Positions 27,223 to 37,124 are shown, counted from the stretch's first letter. The stretch is DNA of 64,000 nt from Roseinatronobacter ekhonensis (GCF_900499075.1 NZ_UIHC01000002.1:62001-126000), one strand, 5' to 3'. A program made the numbers and translations. The notes: generated from the sequence alone by a model not told the origin.

Positions 27223-27564
27223 CGTTTCTGGCCTGCCTGATCCCGCGCCGCAAAATGATTCTTTGCGCCGCTTGCCAAGGTCAAGCGCGTTGTTGTGTTG
27301 CGCGACTTCTACCCGGATTGCTAATGTCTGTCAGCGAGTCACGCAGTCCTGGGGGGGACGAGTTTGGCAAGAGCGTCAGAAGGCGCAATCTTGCAGATGT
27401 GACGGGCAAATGTGCACGGGTTTCTCGTGCAGCTTGCCCGCGCCCCTTCGGTGATCACGTAATGCCGGTATCCGGCCAGATTGCTTTTGTGTGTCTTCAG
27501 GGGTGAAGGCCGCAAGCTGTTTTGTCGTGCAATAGGTGGTAGATATAACAACGGGTCGGGGTCA
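27223..27564 (+). promoter_or_regulatory. Leader/promoter region of dnaA
   Basis: This 340-base gap holds no plausible gene. A possible promoter is TTGTCG at 27522-27527 with TATAAC at 27544-27549 (16-base spacer), which would start transcription only about ten bases before the dnaA ATG. I looked for DnaA boxes (TTATCCACA-like) and saw none, so an origin here is not supported. Confidence 0.35.
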
Positions 27565-28914
27565 ATGATCGCACAGCAATGGTCAAAAGTTTCCAAGGAA
27601 CTTCGGCAGGAACTGGGCGAAAGCAGCTTTAAAAGCTGGATTGAACCGTTGGAATTGGTCGGCGTTGAAAATGGTATTGCGCGCCTGCGCGCACCGTCAC
27701 GCTTTGTCGGCGACTGGGTGAAACGCAACTACCATGACAAGATCGTGGCACGGCTACGCGCCGATCACGCGGACCTGTCACAATTGGAATTTTCTGTCAG
27801 CACAGCGCCTATAGTGCGCAAGGCGCCCTCTACTGGAAGTGCCGGTTCGCGAACTGCCGAGCCGGCCGCTGTGTTCGAGGGCGCGCCGCTTGAAGGGCGC
27901 TACACGTTCGACAATTTTGTCGTCGGCAAGCCCAACGAACTCGCGCATGCCGCGGCCAAGCGTGTCGCCGAAGGCGGCCCCGTCACCTTCAACCCGCTGT
28001 TTCTGTATGGCGGCGTCGGTTTGGGCAAAACCCATCTGATGCACGCGATCGTCTGGGAACTTAGCCAGACCCGCCCGGATTTGCAGGTGCTGTATCTGTC
28101 GGCGGAGCAATTCATGTATCGTTTCGTGCAAGCCCTGCGCGACCGTCAGATCATGGATTTCAAGAACCTGTTCCGCTCGGTCGATGTGCTGATGGTCGAT
28201 GACGTGCAATTCATCGCCGGTAAGGACAGCACGCAGGAAGAGTTCTTCCACACCTTCAATGCGTTGGTGGACCAGAACAAGCAGATTGTCATCTCTGCCG
28301 ATTGCGCCCCCGGAGAGATCAAGGATCTGGAGGATCGCATCACCTCGCGCATGCAATGCGGGCTTGTGGTGGACCTGCACCCGACCGACTACGAATTGCG
28401 GCTTGGCATTCTGCACCGCAAAGCCGCGATTTTTGCGGAAACCCTTGGCCCGGTGAACGTGGGCGACGGGGTGTTCGAATTTCTTGCGCACCGTATCACC
28501 AACAACGTGCGCGTGCTGGAAGGTGCCTTGCAGCGCCTGTTCGCGTTTTCCAACCTGATCGGGCAAGAGATCACGCTGGATATGGTGCAGGATTGCCTGT
28601 CGGATATTCTGCGCAGTTCCGACCGCCGCGTGACGGTAGAGGAAATCCAGCGCAAAGTGTCGGAGCATTTCAACATTCGTCTGTCCGATATGCTTGGGCC
28701 GAAGCGCGCGCGCAACATCGCGCGGCCGCGCCAGATTGCGATGTATCTGGCCAAGGAACTGACCTCGCGGTCATTGCCCGAAATCGGCCGCCGGTTTGGC
28801 GGGCGGGATCACACCACCATTCTGTATGGGGTTCGCAAGGTTGAAGAAATGCGCGGCACCGACAGCCAACTGGGCGAAGATGTCGATTTGCTGCGCCGTC
28901 TGCTGCAAAGCTAG
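27565..28914 (+). CDS. dnaA: Chromosomal replication initiator DnaA
   Basis: Binds DnaA boxes at oriC and opens the duplex to start replication. Domain I begins WSKVSKELRQELGESSFKSWIEPLE. Domain III has Walker A YGGVGLGKTHLMHA and Walker B VLMVDDVQFIAGK. Domain IV ends with the box-binding signature GRDHTTILYGVRKVEE. Length is 449 residues from the ATG at 27565, normal for alphaproteobacteria. dnaN and recF follow on the same strand. Confidence 0.98.
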   Translation: MIAQQWSKVSKELRQELGESSFKSWIEPLELVGVENGIARLRAPSRFVGDWVKRNYHDKIVARLRADHADLSQLEFSVSTAPIVRKAPSTGSAGSRTAEPAAVFEGAPLEGRYTFDNFVVGKPNELAHAAAKRVAEGGPVTFNPLFLYGGVGLGKTHLMHAIVWELSQTRPDLQVLYLSAEQFMYRFVQALRDRQIMDFKNLFRSVDVLMVDDVQFIAGKDSTQEEFFHTFNALVDQNKQIVISADCAPGEIKDLEDRITSRMQCGLVVDLHPTDYELRLGILHRKAAIFAETLGPVNVGDGVFEFLAHRITNNVRVLEGALQRLFAFSNLIGQEITLDMVQDCLSDILRSSDRRVTVEEIQRKVSEHFNIRLSDMLGPKRARNIARPRQIAMYLAKELTSRSLPEIGRRFGGRDHTTILYGVRKVEEMRGTDSQLGEDVDLLRRLLQS

Positions 28915-29047
28915 GCTGTCACAGCGGTTTCCCTCTTGCCGCCCGCGCGGATTTGTCTAGGGTCGGGCGTCCGAAGGGCGGCCATTTTCGCGGGTATGTT
29001 CTGACCTGCGCCCCAAAGAACAGGCCGCGTGCAGAAGGATCTGGGCT

Positions 29048-30166
29048 ATGAAGATCAGCATTGAACGGGCGGCACTTTTGAAGGCCGTGGCGCAGGCGCA
29101 ATCCGTGGTAGAGCGGCGCAACACGATCCCGATTTTGGCAAATGTGTTGATCGAAGCCGAAGAGGCGCAGGTCAGCTTTCGCGCCACCGATCTGGATGTC
29201 GAAGTGGTGGACCGCGCCCCGGCCATGGTCGAGCGTGCGGGCGCCACGACCGTATCTGCGGTATTGCTGCATGAAATCGTGCGCAAGCTGCCCGACGGGT
29301 CCATGGTGGAACTGGTCGATGACAGCCGCTCTGGCCGGTTGCAGGTCACGGCGGGGCGGTCCAGCTTTGCACTGGCGACCTTGCCGAAAGAAGATTTTCC
29401 GGTCATGGCGACAAGCGAATATGCCGCCAATTTCTCTGCCCCAGCCAAGGCGCTGCGCCGGCTGTTCGACAAGTCGAAATTCGCCATCTCGACAGAGGAA
29501 ACACGCTACTACCTGAACGGTGTGTATTTGCATGTCTCCGATGCGGAAGATGGGCGCGTGCTGCGCTGCGTGGCGACAGATGGGCACCGCTTGGCGCGGG
29601 TCGATTCCGAACTGCCGTCAGGGGCCGAAGCGATGCCGGGCGTGATCGTGCCACGCAAAACGGTGGGCGAGTTGCGCAAGCTGCTGGAAGATGACGACAT
29701 GCAGATCGCTGTCTCAGTCTCTGAAACCAAGATTCGCTTTGCCACGCCCGATATCACCCTGACCTCGAAAGTCATTGACGGCACCTTCCCCGATTACACC
29801 CGCGTTATCCCCAGCGGCAACACCAAGCGGCTGGAAGTGGATGCGGGCGATTTCGCCAAGGCGGTGGACCGTGTGGCAACCGTCTCGTCCGAGCGGTCGC
29901 GCGCGGTCAAGCTGGTGCTGGAAGAGGACAAGCTGGTCCTGTCCGTCAACGCGCCCGATAGTGGCGCGGCGGAAGAGGAACTGATTGTCGCCTATGCCGA
30001 TGAACGCTTGGAAATCGGGTTCAACGCGAAATACCTGCTGGAGATTGCAAATCAGGTGGACCGCGAAAACGCGGTGTTCCTGTTCAACTCGTCCGGCGAC
30101 CCGACGCTGATGCGCGAGGGCAATGACACATCCGCCGTCTATGTCGTGATGCCGATGCGGGTATAA
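29048..30166 (+). CDS. dnaN: DNA polymerase III beta sliding clamp
   Basis: A 372-residue clamp that tethers polymerase III to DNA. It has three repeated clamp domains: N-terminal MKISIERAALLKAVAQAQSV, the RRNTIPILANVLIEA element, and the C-terminal YVVMPMRV. The carboxy-terminal MPMRV is the usual clamp end that forms part of the partner-binding groove. It starts 130 bases after dnaA and ends 20 bases before recF. Confidence 0.98.
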   Translation: MKISIERAALLKAVAQAQSVVERRNTIPILANVLIEAEEAQVSFRATDLDVEVVDRAPAMVERAGATTVSAVLLHEIVRKLPDGSMVELVDDSRSGRLQVTAGRSSFALATLPKEDFPVMATSEYAANFSAPAKALRRLFDKSKFAISTEETRYYLNGVYLHVSDAEDGRVLRCVATDGHRLARVDSELPSGAEAMPGVIVPRKTVGELRKLLEDDDMQIAVSVSETKIRFATPDITLTSKVIDGTFPDYTRVIPSGNTKRLEVDAGDFAKAVDRVATVSSERSRAVKLVLEEDKLVLSVNAPDSGAAEEELIVAYADERLEIGFNAKYLLEIANQVDRENAVFLFNSSGDPTLMREGNDTSAVYVVMPMRV

Positions 30167-30185
30167 AGGGCCGCTTGGCCTGTCC

Positions 30186-31271
30186 ATGCCCGTCTACCTG
30201 TCGCACCTGACCCTGTCGCATTTCCGCTCGCACCAGCGCACACGGCTGGTGTTTGACGGCCGGCCCGTGGCGCTTTTCGGCCCGAACGGCTCTGGCAAAA
30301 CCAACATTCTGGAAGCGGTGTCGCTGTTTTCGCCGGGTCGCGGTTTGCGCCGCGCCACGCCCGATGAGATGGCGCGGCGTCCGCAAGCCTTGGGATGGAA
30401 GCTGCGCGCAGAGATCGAAACACCCGACGGCACACGCATGGCCGAAACATGGGCCGAACCCGGACAGTCGCGGCAGGTGCGGCTGGACGAGAAAGCCGTC
30501 CCGCAACTGGCGCTGGGGCAGTTGGCCGCGATGCTGTGGCTGACACCCGCGATGGACCGGCTGTGGCTGGAAGCTGCCGAAGGTCGCAGGCGGTTTCTGG
30601 ATCGCACCACGCTCAGCTTTGCGCCCGACCATGCGGGCCATGTGCTGTCCTATGACAAGGCGATGCGAGAGCGGAACCGTCTGTTGCGCGACGGGGTGCG
30701 CGATACCCGCTGGTATGCCGCGCTGGAAACGCAAATGGCAGAGGCGGGTGTGCAGATCACCGCCAACCGACGCGCCGCGCTGACCGAACTGGCGGCGCAT
30801 GCCGACCCCGACAGCCCCTTCCCCATGGCCGAAATGACGCTCGATTGTAGTGCGCCCGACGATCTGGGCGCCGCGCTGGCAGAGAACCGTGCGCGGGACA
30901 TGACCGCCGGACGCAGCCTGATCGGGCCGCACCGCGCCGATTTGCGGGCGGTCTGGACCGCCAAGGGGATGGAGGCCGCGCAATGCTCTACCGGAGAGCA
31001 AAAGGCGTTCCTGATTTCCGCGATCCTTGCCAATGCCCGCGCCTTGAGCGCCAAGCGCGGCACCCCGCCGATCTTGCTGTTGGATGAGGTCGCGGCGCAT
31101 CTTGACGCCGCCCGCCGCGCGGCGCTTTATGACGCGGTTTGTGCGACCGCCGCGCAATGTTTTATGACCGGCACGGGCGCGGAGCTGTTTGCAGGGCTTG
31201 GCCCCCGCGCACAAGTTTTCGCGTTGTCCGACAGGGACGGCGTGTCGCATATTGAAAAGGATGTCCCATGA
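30186..31271 (+). CDS. recF: DNA replication and repair protein RecF
   Basis: An SMC-like ATPase that helps load RecA at gaps, 361 residues. Walker A is FGPNGSGKTNILEAVSLFSPG near residues 35-55. The ABC signature is CSTGEQKAFLISAIL and Walker B is PPILLLDEVAAHLD. The stop overlaps the start of a VOC gene, so the usual gyrB neighbour is absent here. Confidence 0.96.
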   Translation: MPVYLSHLTLSHFRSHQRTRLVFDGRPVALFGPNGSGKTNILEAVSLFSPGRGLRRATPDEMARRPQALGWKLRAEIETPDGTRMAETWAEPGQSRQVRLDEKAVPQLALGQLAAMLWLTPAMDRLWLEAAEGRRRFLDRTTLSFAPDHAGHVLSYDKAMRERNRLLRDGVRDTRWYAALETQMAEAGVQITANRRAALTELAAHADPDSPFPMAEMTLDCSAPDDLGAALAENRARDMTAGRSLIGPHRADLRAVWTAKGMEAAQCSTGEQKAFLISAILANARALSAKRGTPPILLLDEVAAHLDAARRAALYDAVCATAAQCFMTGTGAELFAGLGPRAQVFALSDRDGVSHIEKDVP

Positions 31272-31717
31272 CTTTGCCCCGCCAACGCATTTCGCTTGTC
31301 ACGCTGGGGGTGGACGATCTAGCCCGCGCCCGCGCGTTCTACGCAGCCCTTGGCTGGCGCGAGGCAGAGGTGACAGATGGCATGGCCTGTTTCCAGTTGC
31401 ACGGTCAGGCGCTGATGCTGTTTGGCCGCGACGCGCTGGCCGAAGATCAAGGCCGCGCGGGCGCAGACTTGGGCACCGGCGCGCTCACGCTGGCGCAGAA
31501 TTTCAGCACGCGCGAGGATGTGGACGCCGTTTTTGCCGAGGCGTTGGCGGCAGGCGCCACGACCCTCAAAGCCCCCGAAGCGGTATTTTGGGGCGGATAT
31601 TCGGGCTACTATGCCGACCCGGACGGCCATGTCTGGGAAGTGGCGCATAACCCGTTCTGGCCCTTGGCCGACGATGGCAGCCTGACCCTGCCGGTCGAGA
31701 GTTCTGACCCCGCATGA
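31268..31717 (+). CDS. VOC (glyoxalase/bleomycin-resistance) family protein
   Basis: A 149-residue vicinal-oxygen-chelate fold protein with two beta-alpha-beta-beta-beta repeats: ISLVTLGVDDLARARAFYAALGW at the start and GGYSGYYADPDGHVWEVAHNPFW at the end. The final GxxxxxxDPDGHxWE element is the conserved metal-side strand. The substrate is unknown. It is translationally coupled to recF (ATGA) and to the LysE-type gene after it. Confidence 0.9.
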   Translation: MTLPRQRISLVTLGVDDLARARAFYAALGWREAEVTDGMACFQLHGQALMLFGRDALAEDQGRAGADLGTGALTLAQNFSTREDVDAVFAEALAAGATTLKAPEAVFWGGYSGYYADPDGHVWEVAHNPFWPLADDGSLTLPVESSDPA

Positions 31718-32334
31718 CCATCGGCGCACTCGACCTTTTGTTTTACGCAGGTGCGATCCTGATCCTGTTTCTGACCCCCGGCCCGGTCTGGGTGGCGCTG
31801 ACCGCGCGCGCCATGTCGGGCGGGTTTGCCTCTGCCGCGCCACTGGCGGTGGGGGTGGCGCTGGGGGATATGCTCTGGCCCTTGGCGGCAATCTTCGGGC
31901 TGACATGGATATTGTCGCTATACGGCGACCTGTTGGGGCTGATGAAATGGGTCGCCATGGCAATGTTCATTGTCATGGGGGTGCAACTGATCCGCCACGC
32001 CCGCGCGCGAATTTCCACCGACAGCCGGTTGACGCGACCGGGCCGCATGGCGGGGTTTCTGGCCGGGATCAGCGTGATCCTCGCGAATCCGAAAGCGATC
32101 TTGTTCTACATGGGGGTGCTGCCGGGGTTCTTTGACCTTAGCCGTGTCACGGGGTGGGACATTGCGGCCATTCTGGCGGTGTCGGCCAGCATCCCGATGC
32201 TGGGCAATTTGTTGATGGCACTGGCCATAGACCGGGCGCGGGCCTTGCTGCGGTCCGGCGAGGCGATGGCCCGCGTCAACCGGATCGCGGGCGGGTTGAT
32301 GATCGGCGTGGGCTTGGTGATCGGGCTTACCTGA
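31714..32334 (+). CDS. LysE/RhtB family exporter
   Basis: A 206-residue inner-membrane protein with about six spans of the LysE/RhtB amino-acid exporter superfamily. The N-terminal LILFLTPGPVWVALTARAMSGG matches the family's PGP motif, and GFLAGISVILANPKAILFYMGVLPGFFD matches the third-span region. The exported substrate is not deducible. The ATG overlaps the VOC stop, and the 3' end overlaps the large glycosyltransferase gene by eight bases. Confidence 0.92.
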   Translation: MTIGALDLLFYAGAILILFLTPGPVWVALTARAMSGGFASAAPLAVGVALGDMLWPLAAIFGLTWILSLYGDLLGLMKWVAMAMFIVMGVQLIRHARARISTDSRLTRPGRMAGFLAGISVILANPKAILFYMGVLPGFFDLSRVTGWDIAAILAVSASIPMLGNLLMALAIDRARALLRSGEAMARVNRIAGGLMIGVGLVIGLT

Positions 32335-35300
32335 AGGCCACCAGATCTTGCACGAAGGGGCAGTCATGCAAAGGCACGGATACCGCCGGATCATACAGCG
32401 TATCGCGCCCCTCGGACAGCAGCGCCAGATATTTGCGGTATTCCTCGGCGTTGTTGAAATGCTGGCCGCGCGCGACCTCTGCCCGCGCCTTGGCGTGAAA
32501 TTCGGCACTGTATTTGAAATGCGCAAAAGCCAGCGCCCGCGCGGCCACATGTCCGCCCACGGCATAATGAAGGCCGGCGGAAAACTGCATCCACGGTTGA
32601 TACCGCATCAGCGCGAATTTTTGCGCCACGAACAGGTTGCGCGCGGCGGACTGGCCCATTGCCTCCATCAACCTGTGGCGCAGGTTAGAGGTGACGCTGT
32701 CGCAATTGCCCCATGGCCCGCGCCCGGTATAGTCAAAGCGCAGCGGTGCGCGGTCGATATGGCTGGCATCAAGGAACGGGCTACCGGCAAAACGTGCGTC
32801 GGACAACAGGCCGGGCGGGTATAGGTCCAGCATGGACAGCCGCACCAGATCCGCGCCTGCAAAATCCGGCCCGCGCAACAGGGCAGGCAGGTCGCCCGAA
32901 ACCTGCCCCTGCGCATCTGGCAGCGACCAGAACAGGAATTCATCGGCATCTGCCACAAGGCTCCATCGGCCAACCCGAAAGCTTGCCAGCAGCGCTTCCT
33001 GCCACAATACGCCGTAGCGCGATTCATTATAGGGCGTGTCGGTTGCAAACACTGTCACATCGGGCTGGGCGACAAGGTGTTCCAGCGTGCCGTCGTCAGA
33101 GCCGTTATCGGCCACCAGAAACGCGCCCACGCCCAAGCGGCGGTAGTGGTTCAGAAACCTGTCCAGCAGGAACCGTTCGTTGCGCATGACCGCCACCACC
33201 GCCACCTCTGCGGCGCGCGCCTGTGCCAGCCGCTCTGGTGGGCTGACCAGATCAAGCGCGTTGCGTGCCCAGCCAAGGCGGGCGGGACCGTGCGGCGGCC
33301 AAATCTTCATCGGGCTGGGCCAGGGGTTGGACAGCGCCGCGCGGGCGGCAAGCTGGTCGCCGCCGCCATCCAGATGCACAACTTTCAGCCCCGCACCTGC
33401 AAAGGGCAGAAAGCTATTTTCATATTGTGGCAACGGCGTCACGCCCGGTGCGCTGCGCCGGAAAATCGCCATGTCGTAATTGTCACCCGAAACCGTGATG
33501 CCGCGCAGGGCCAGCAGGTCGCCGACCAGCTTGTCCTCCATGAAGGACACGGCTTCCAATGCGCGGCCTTCGGGCGTCGCACGCGCCGCATCCAGTGCCA
33601 GAAGCGCGTCGCGGGTCAGCAGATAGGCGCCGCCACCATCGGCATAGATTGCGGGTTCGGGGGATTTGTCCAGATCGGACCGGCCCCGCAAGCTGCTGGC
33701 CTTGGCCATGTGCCATGCGCGGTCGATCTCGCCACGGGCGCGGCGCAACGGGCGACCGTAATAGGGTGCGCAAAGCGCCGAAAGGTCCGCAAAGAATGCC
33801 TGCGGGTCCATGAAGCAGTCATCGTCGATTTTCAGGATGCGCGAAAAGCCGGTGCAGCGTTGTGCCCAATCAGCGATTGCCAGTGTCTTTTGCGGCAGAC
33901 CTTCGTAGTCATCCGGGGCTGGCAGCTCCAACACCCCGTCACTCACATGGGCGGGACCGGTTCCGCCGCCGACCGCCACGATCATGGGCAGTCCGTGTTG
34001 TGCCAGCAGATCGCCCCAAGCCTCGCGTATGGCAGGCACGCGGCTGTCCAGATAGGGACGGCACGAGATCAGCACGACGAGCGTGTCTGCCAACGGGTTT
34101 GCCTTGGCGCGCAAGCCAATATCCGGCCCGGCAAGCGCAGGGTCGGGTGCCATGATGGCGGCTGCTTCGGCGCGTAGCCCCGCATCTGGGCAGCAGGCGG
34201 CAAAGCGTGCGCTGGCATGGCGCAGCGCGGGGGCAACGCTGTAGTCGGTCGCGGCACGGCTGCGTAATCCTTCGTCCAGCGTGTCCAGCATCTTTGCCGC
34301 GTCCGGCTTGGCGCCGGCGCGGGCAAGCGCTTCGGCCATGGCCAGCAAGACGGCGCCCCCGCAGAATCCGGCTTCCGGCGTCAATAGCGCCAGGGCATCG
34401 CGGCGCACAGCCTCCAGATCGGCGGGAAGCGTGCCGCGTTGCAGCCCCGCCAGCGCTGCCATGGCGCGCGTTCCGAGCTGTAACATCAGCCCGCCCATCG
34501 GCGGGCGCGGCGTGTGGGAGCTGGCCTCGTGCAGCCCTTGGCAGGCCAATTTGTGCACCTGCGCCGCTGGTGGCGTATCGCGTCCAGCGCGCGGAAAGGC
34601 CAGCCAGCGCAAGGCCGCCTCGGGCAGGTGTTTTGCCAGCATGTCGCCGGGTGGTGCCGTCGCGTTTTCGGGCGGCGGCAGGCCGCCTTCTGCGATCAGG
34701 CAGCGCCGATGGGCCTCTGCCCCGATGACCCCTGCGCGCTCGAACCGCGAAAGTAGGCGCAACACGTCGTCACCATGCGTGCCGTTTTGCAGGTCTCGTG
34801 CCATACGGCCCCATTCGCTCATGCCGGGTGGCATGCCATCGTCAGGCAGGTTTTGCACCGCGTCCCAGAATTCGGGTACAAGCCCGTAAGTCTCCAGACA
34901 GATCTTTCGAACACTCTCTAGCGCGTCGGGCGGCAGACGGTCGCGTTGCGCAATCACCTCCATCACAGAATTCAGCAAATGCGGGCAGCGCATCTGGCTG
35001 CCGGATTCTGCCGAAAGCGCGCGGATCGCGTGCAAGATGTCGATCAACACCTCTGCCCGGTCCCGAAGCGGGGCATGACCCAAAGGTCCGGGGCGGTCCG
35101 TAACCAGCGCGCGCAAAGTCCAGCCCAATGCGGGTGTGACAATCCACCGACCTTGAGCGGGCACCATATGGTCCAATGCCACACGCAGGCCTGCCCAGTC
35201 CTGCGCCGCCCAGATGCGGGGCAGCAGCGCAGAGGCGTTGTAGGGCGACCCGGCTTCCGGTAGTGCGGCCCCGTGCCGGTCCGCGAGCGCGAGCAATGCG

Positions 35301-36376
35301 ACTGGATCGTCATGAATGCACGCCCATTCGACCAGCCCCAGCAGCAGGTGGCCCGCCTGCGCAGGCGACAGCGATGCGTCATGCAGCATCCGGTCCAGCC
35401 GCGCCAGTGTTTGCGCGCCCTCTGCGCTGTCATCGAAGCGCGCGCGCAGCGCGCCCACCGGGTCGGCAGGCGGCGCGGGCAGCGGTCGTGTCGCGGCCTT
35501 GGGGCGTAATTGGTCCAGCCGGTAGATCTCTGACGCCCGAGTCAGCGCCAACCGGCAACGGTCCGAGATTTCGTCATGCAGCCCGGCGGCATGTGCGTGC
35601 TCCAGGGCCTGAAGCGCGGATAGACCGTCATGGTCAATCCATCCGCCTTGCGCCAGCCGGTCCAACCGCGCGACCAAATCGGCGCGGTCCAGCGCAAGCG
35701 ATGCGCGCGGCGTGCCATCTGCATCCGCAAGCGTCAGCACAGGGCGCTCGGTCCGCCATATCCGACCGGGCAGAACAGCGCAGGCAACCCCGCCCGCAGG
35801 CGTGCTGTGTGCCACCTGTTCCAACGACAGTGTTTCGCCGCAGGGCAAAGATACCGTCGCGGGCGGGGTTGCGCCCGCCCATGTCACTTCCATCCGGTCG
35901 GTCAGGTGCAGCCCCTTGGCCGCGCCGCTAAATGCCACCACCCGCGCTGGGTCGGGCAAGGCAATCCGCCCGATGCGGGACAATCCCGGAAACCCACGAC
36001 GCAGCCCGAAACGCCCCCCGCGCGCCGGGCGCGGTAAGGCGTCCAGCTTGGCAAGGCATATCCCGTCCAGCCAGATTGCGCAGGCCGTGCCCCGTCCTGT
36101 CGGCCCGGTTCCAAAGATCAGCGCCAGCCGGTGCACGCGGCGTCCAAGGGGCGCAGGCCGGATTTCTTCGCGGCTCCATCCACGCGGCCAGTGCCGGTTT
36201 ATCACGACCAGCCCGTCATCATGGCGGAACTCTATACTCAGCGGCAGAACGCTCAGTGCGTCATCCCAAAACTCGACCATTGCGCCGTCGGTCAGACGCA
36301 GATCCACGTCCAGCCACAGCCCGCCCCGGTGTGGTGCGCGAAATGCGATACTGTGCTGAGGTGCGACAGGGGTCAT
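32327..36376 (-). CDS. Giant two-domain glycosyltransferase with N-terminal lectin-like and helical regions
   Basis: A 1349-residue protein. Residues about 1-190 look like a beta-sandwich (LWLDVDLRLTDGAMVEFWDD, HRLALIFGTG, AIWLDGICLAKLD), possibly lectin-like. About 250-790 is helix-rich with repeat-like character. About 800-1040 resembles a GT31-type beta-3-galactosyltransferase: VLISCRPYLDSRVPAIREAWGD, KIDDDCFMD (Asp 850-852), YADGGGAYLLTRDALLALD and FMEDKLVGDLLA. About 1050-1349 is a second, GT2-like transferase (VAVMRNERFLLDRFLNHYRRLG, DNGSDDGT, VADADEFLFW). No signal peptide or membrane span is seen. The start is the ATG at 36376, after a TTG. The acceptor is unknown; sulfotransferase genes next to it suggest a sulfated surface glycan. 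Confidence 0.85.
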   Translation of the reverse strand: MTPVAPQHSIAFRAPHRGGLWLDVDLRLTDGAMVEFWDDALSVLPLSIEFRHDDGLVVINRHWPRGWSREEIRPAPLGRRVHRLALIFGTGPTGRGTACAIWLDGICLAKLDALPRPARGGRFGLRRGFPGLSRIGRIALPDPARVVAFSGAAKGLHLTDRMEVTWAGATPPATVSLPCGETLSLEQVAHSTPAGGVACAVLPGRIWRTERPVLTLADADGTPRASLALDRADLVARLDRLAQGGWIDHDGLSALQALEHAHAAGLHDEISDRCRLALTRASEIYRLDQLRPKAATRPLPAPPADPVGALRARFDDSAEGAQTLARLDRMLHDASLSPAQAGHLLLGLVEWACIHDDPVALLALADRHGAALPEAGSPYNASALLPRIWAAQDWAGLRVALDHMVPAQGRWIVTPALGWTLRALVTDRPGPLGHAPLRDRAEVLIDILHAIRALSAESGSQMRCPHLLNSVMEVIAQRDRLPPDALESVRKICLETYGLVPEFWDAVQNLPDDGMPPGMSEWGRMARDLQNGTHGDDVLRLLSRFERAGVIGAEAHRRCLIAEGGLPPPENATAPPGDMLAKHLPEAALRWLAFPRAGRDTPPAAQVHKLACQGLHEASSHTPRPPMGGLMLQLGTRAMAALAGLQRGTLPADLEAVRRDALALLTPEAGFCGGAVLLAMAEALARAGAKPDAAKMLDTLDEGLRSRAATDYSVAPALRHASARFAACCPDAGLRAEAAAIMAPDPALAGPDIGLRAKANPLADTLVVLISCRPYLDSRVPAIREAWGDLLAQHGLPMIVAVGGGTGPAHVSDGVLELPAPDDYEGLPQKTLAIADWAQRCTGFSRILKIDDDCFMDPQAFFADLSALCAPYYGRPLRRARGEIDRAWHMAKASSLRGRSDLDKSPEPAIYADGGGAYLLTRDALLALDAARATPEGRALEAVSFMEDKLVGDLLALRGITVSGDNYDMAIFRRSAPGVTPLPQYENSFLPFAGAGLKVVHLDGGGDQLAARAALSNPWPSPMKIWPPHGPARLGWARNALDLVSPPERLAQARAAEVAVVAVMRNERFLLDRFLNHYRRLGVGAFLVADNGSDDGTLEHLVAQPDVTVFATDTPYNESRYGVLWQEALLASFRVGRWSLVADADEFLFWSLPDAQGQVSGDLPALLRGPDFAGADLVRLSMLDLYPPGLLSDARFAGSPFLDASHIDRAPLRFDYTGRGPWGNCDSVTSNLRHRLMEAMGQSAARNLFVAQKFALMRYQPWMQFSAGLHYAVGGHVAARALAFAHFKYSAEFHAKARAEVARGQHFNNAEEYRKYLALLSEGRDTLYDPAVSVPLHDCPFVQDLVAFR

Positions 36377-36390
36377 CAAGCTACGCTTTG

Positions 36391-37113
36391 TCAGGTCCGA
36401 AAGGCCGGGTTACGGCCATGGTTCAATTGCTGGGCAAACACCTGTTCCAGTTGTTCGGCACTCGGGCGCGCGCCCATCCGCCGGAACAATGGTTCCAGCG
36501 CAGAAGGGTCGCGAATATAGTCATCGTAATGGAGCATCAGGCTGGTGTCGGGATGGGCCTCGGCATAGGCCCGAAACAGCCCTTCCGCCTCTGCCAGCGT
36601 GGCGCGGACAAAATCGGGGTCGCAAATCGCCCACCATGCCGAGCGCGCAACATCGTCATGCGCGCGGGTGTTGAACACAAAGCGGCTGCCTGGAAAGAAC
36701 CGTGCGATGAAATCCAGATATTGCGGAAACAGTTCCGGATCGCCATGCACGCGGATCTCCTTGAACCCGCCGATATGCGTGTGTTCGGGCAGGTTCAGCA
36801 CCTCGCGGCGGAACAGCGCGGCCAACTGGTGCCCAAGCGCCTCCGGGTCGATCAATTCGGCCCCGAACCATGGGCGGGTCGCGTCCGTTTGCGCGCCGCG
36901 TGCGCGCAGATCGCGGATCGGGGCGGCGCTGTCCAGCGCGTGCCATGCCTGAAACAGGTGCCACAGGGTGTTGTTATTCTCTCCACGCAGCACCACACCG
37001 TCGATGGTGTTGAGCAGGTTTTGCAACAAGGTGGAGCCGGACCGCCCATAGGTCACGATAAACACATACCCGCCAGCAGGGTGGCCGTGATCTGTCGCGG
37101 TGGAAACGGGCAT
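36391..37113 (-). CDS. Sulfotransferase family protein
   Basis: A 240-residue PAPS-dependent sulfotransferase-like protein. The 5'-phosphosulfate-binding loop is YGRSGSTLLQNLL at about residues 22-34. A 3'-phosphate-binding segment RFVFNTRAHDDVARSAWW follows near the middle, and GGFKEIRVHGD is also typical of carbohydrate sulfotransferases. The ATG at 37113 is preferred over the frame start at 37137. It lies between the giant glycosyltransferase and a second sulfotransferase-like gene, with 11-14 base gaps, so the three look like one operon. Confidence 0.87.
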   Translation of the reverse strand: MPVSTATDHGHPAGGYVFIVTYGRSGSTLLQNLLNTIDGVVLRGENNNTLWHLFQAWHALDSAAPIRDLRARGAQTDATRPWFGAELIDPEALGHQLAALFRREVLNLPEHTHIGGFKEIRVHGDPELFPQYLDFIARFFPGSRFVFNTRAHDDVARSAWWAICDPDFVRATLAEAEGLFRAYAEAHPDTSLMLHYDDYIRDPSALEPLFRRMGARPSAEQLEQVFAQQLNHGRNPAFRT

Positions 37114-37124
37114 GGTCGTCCTTG

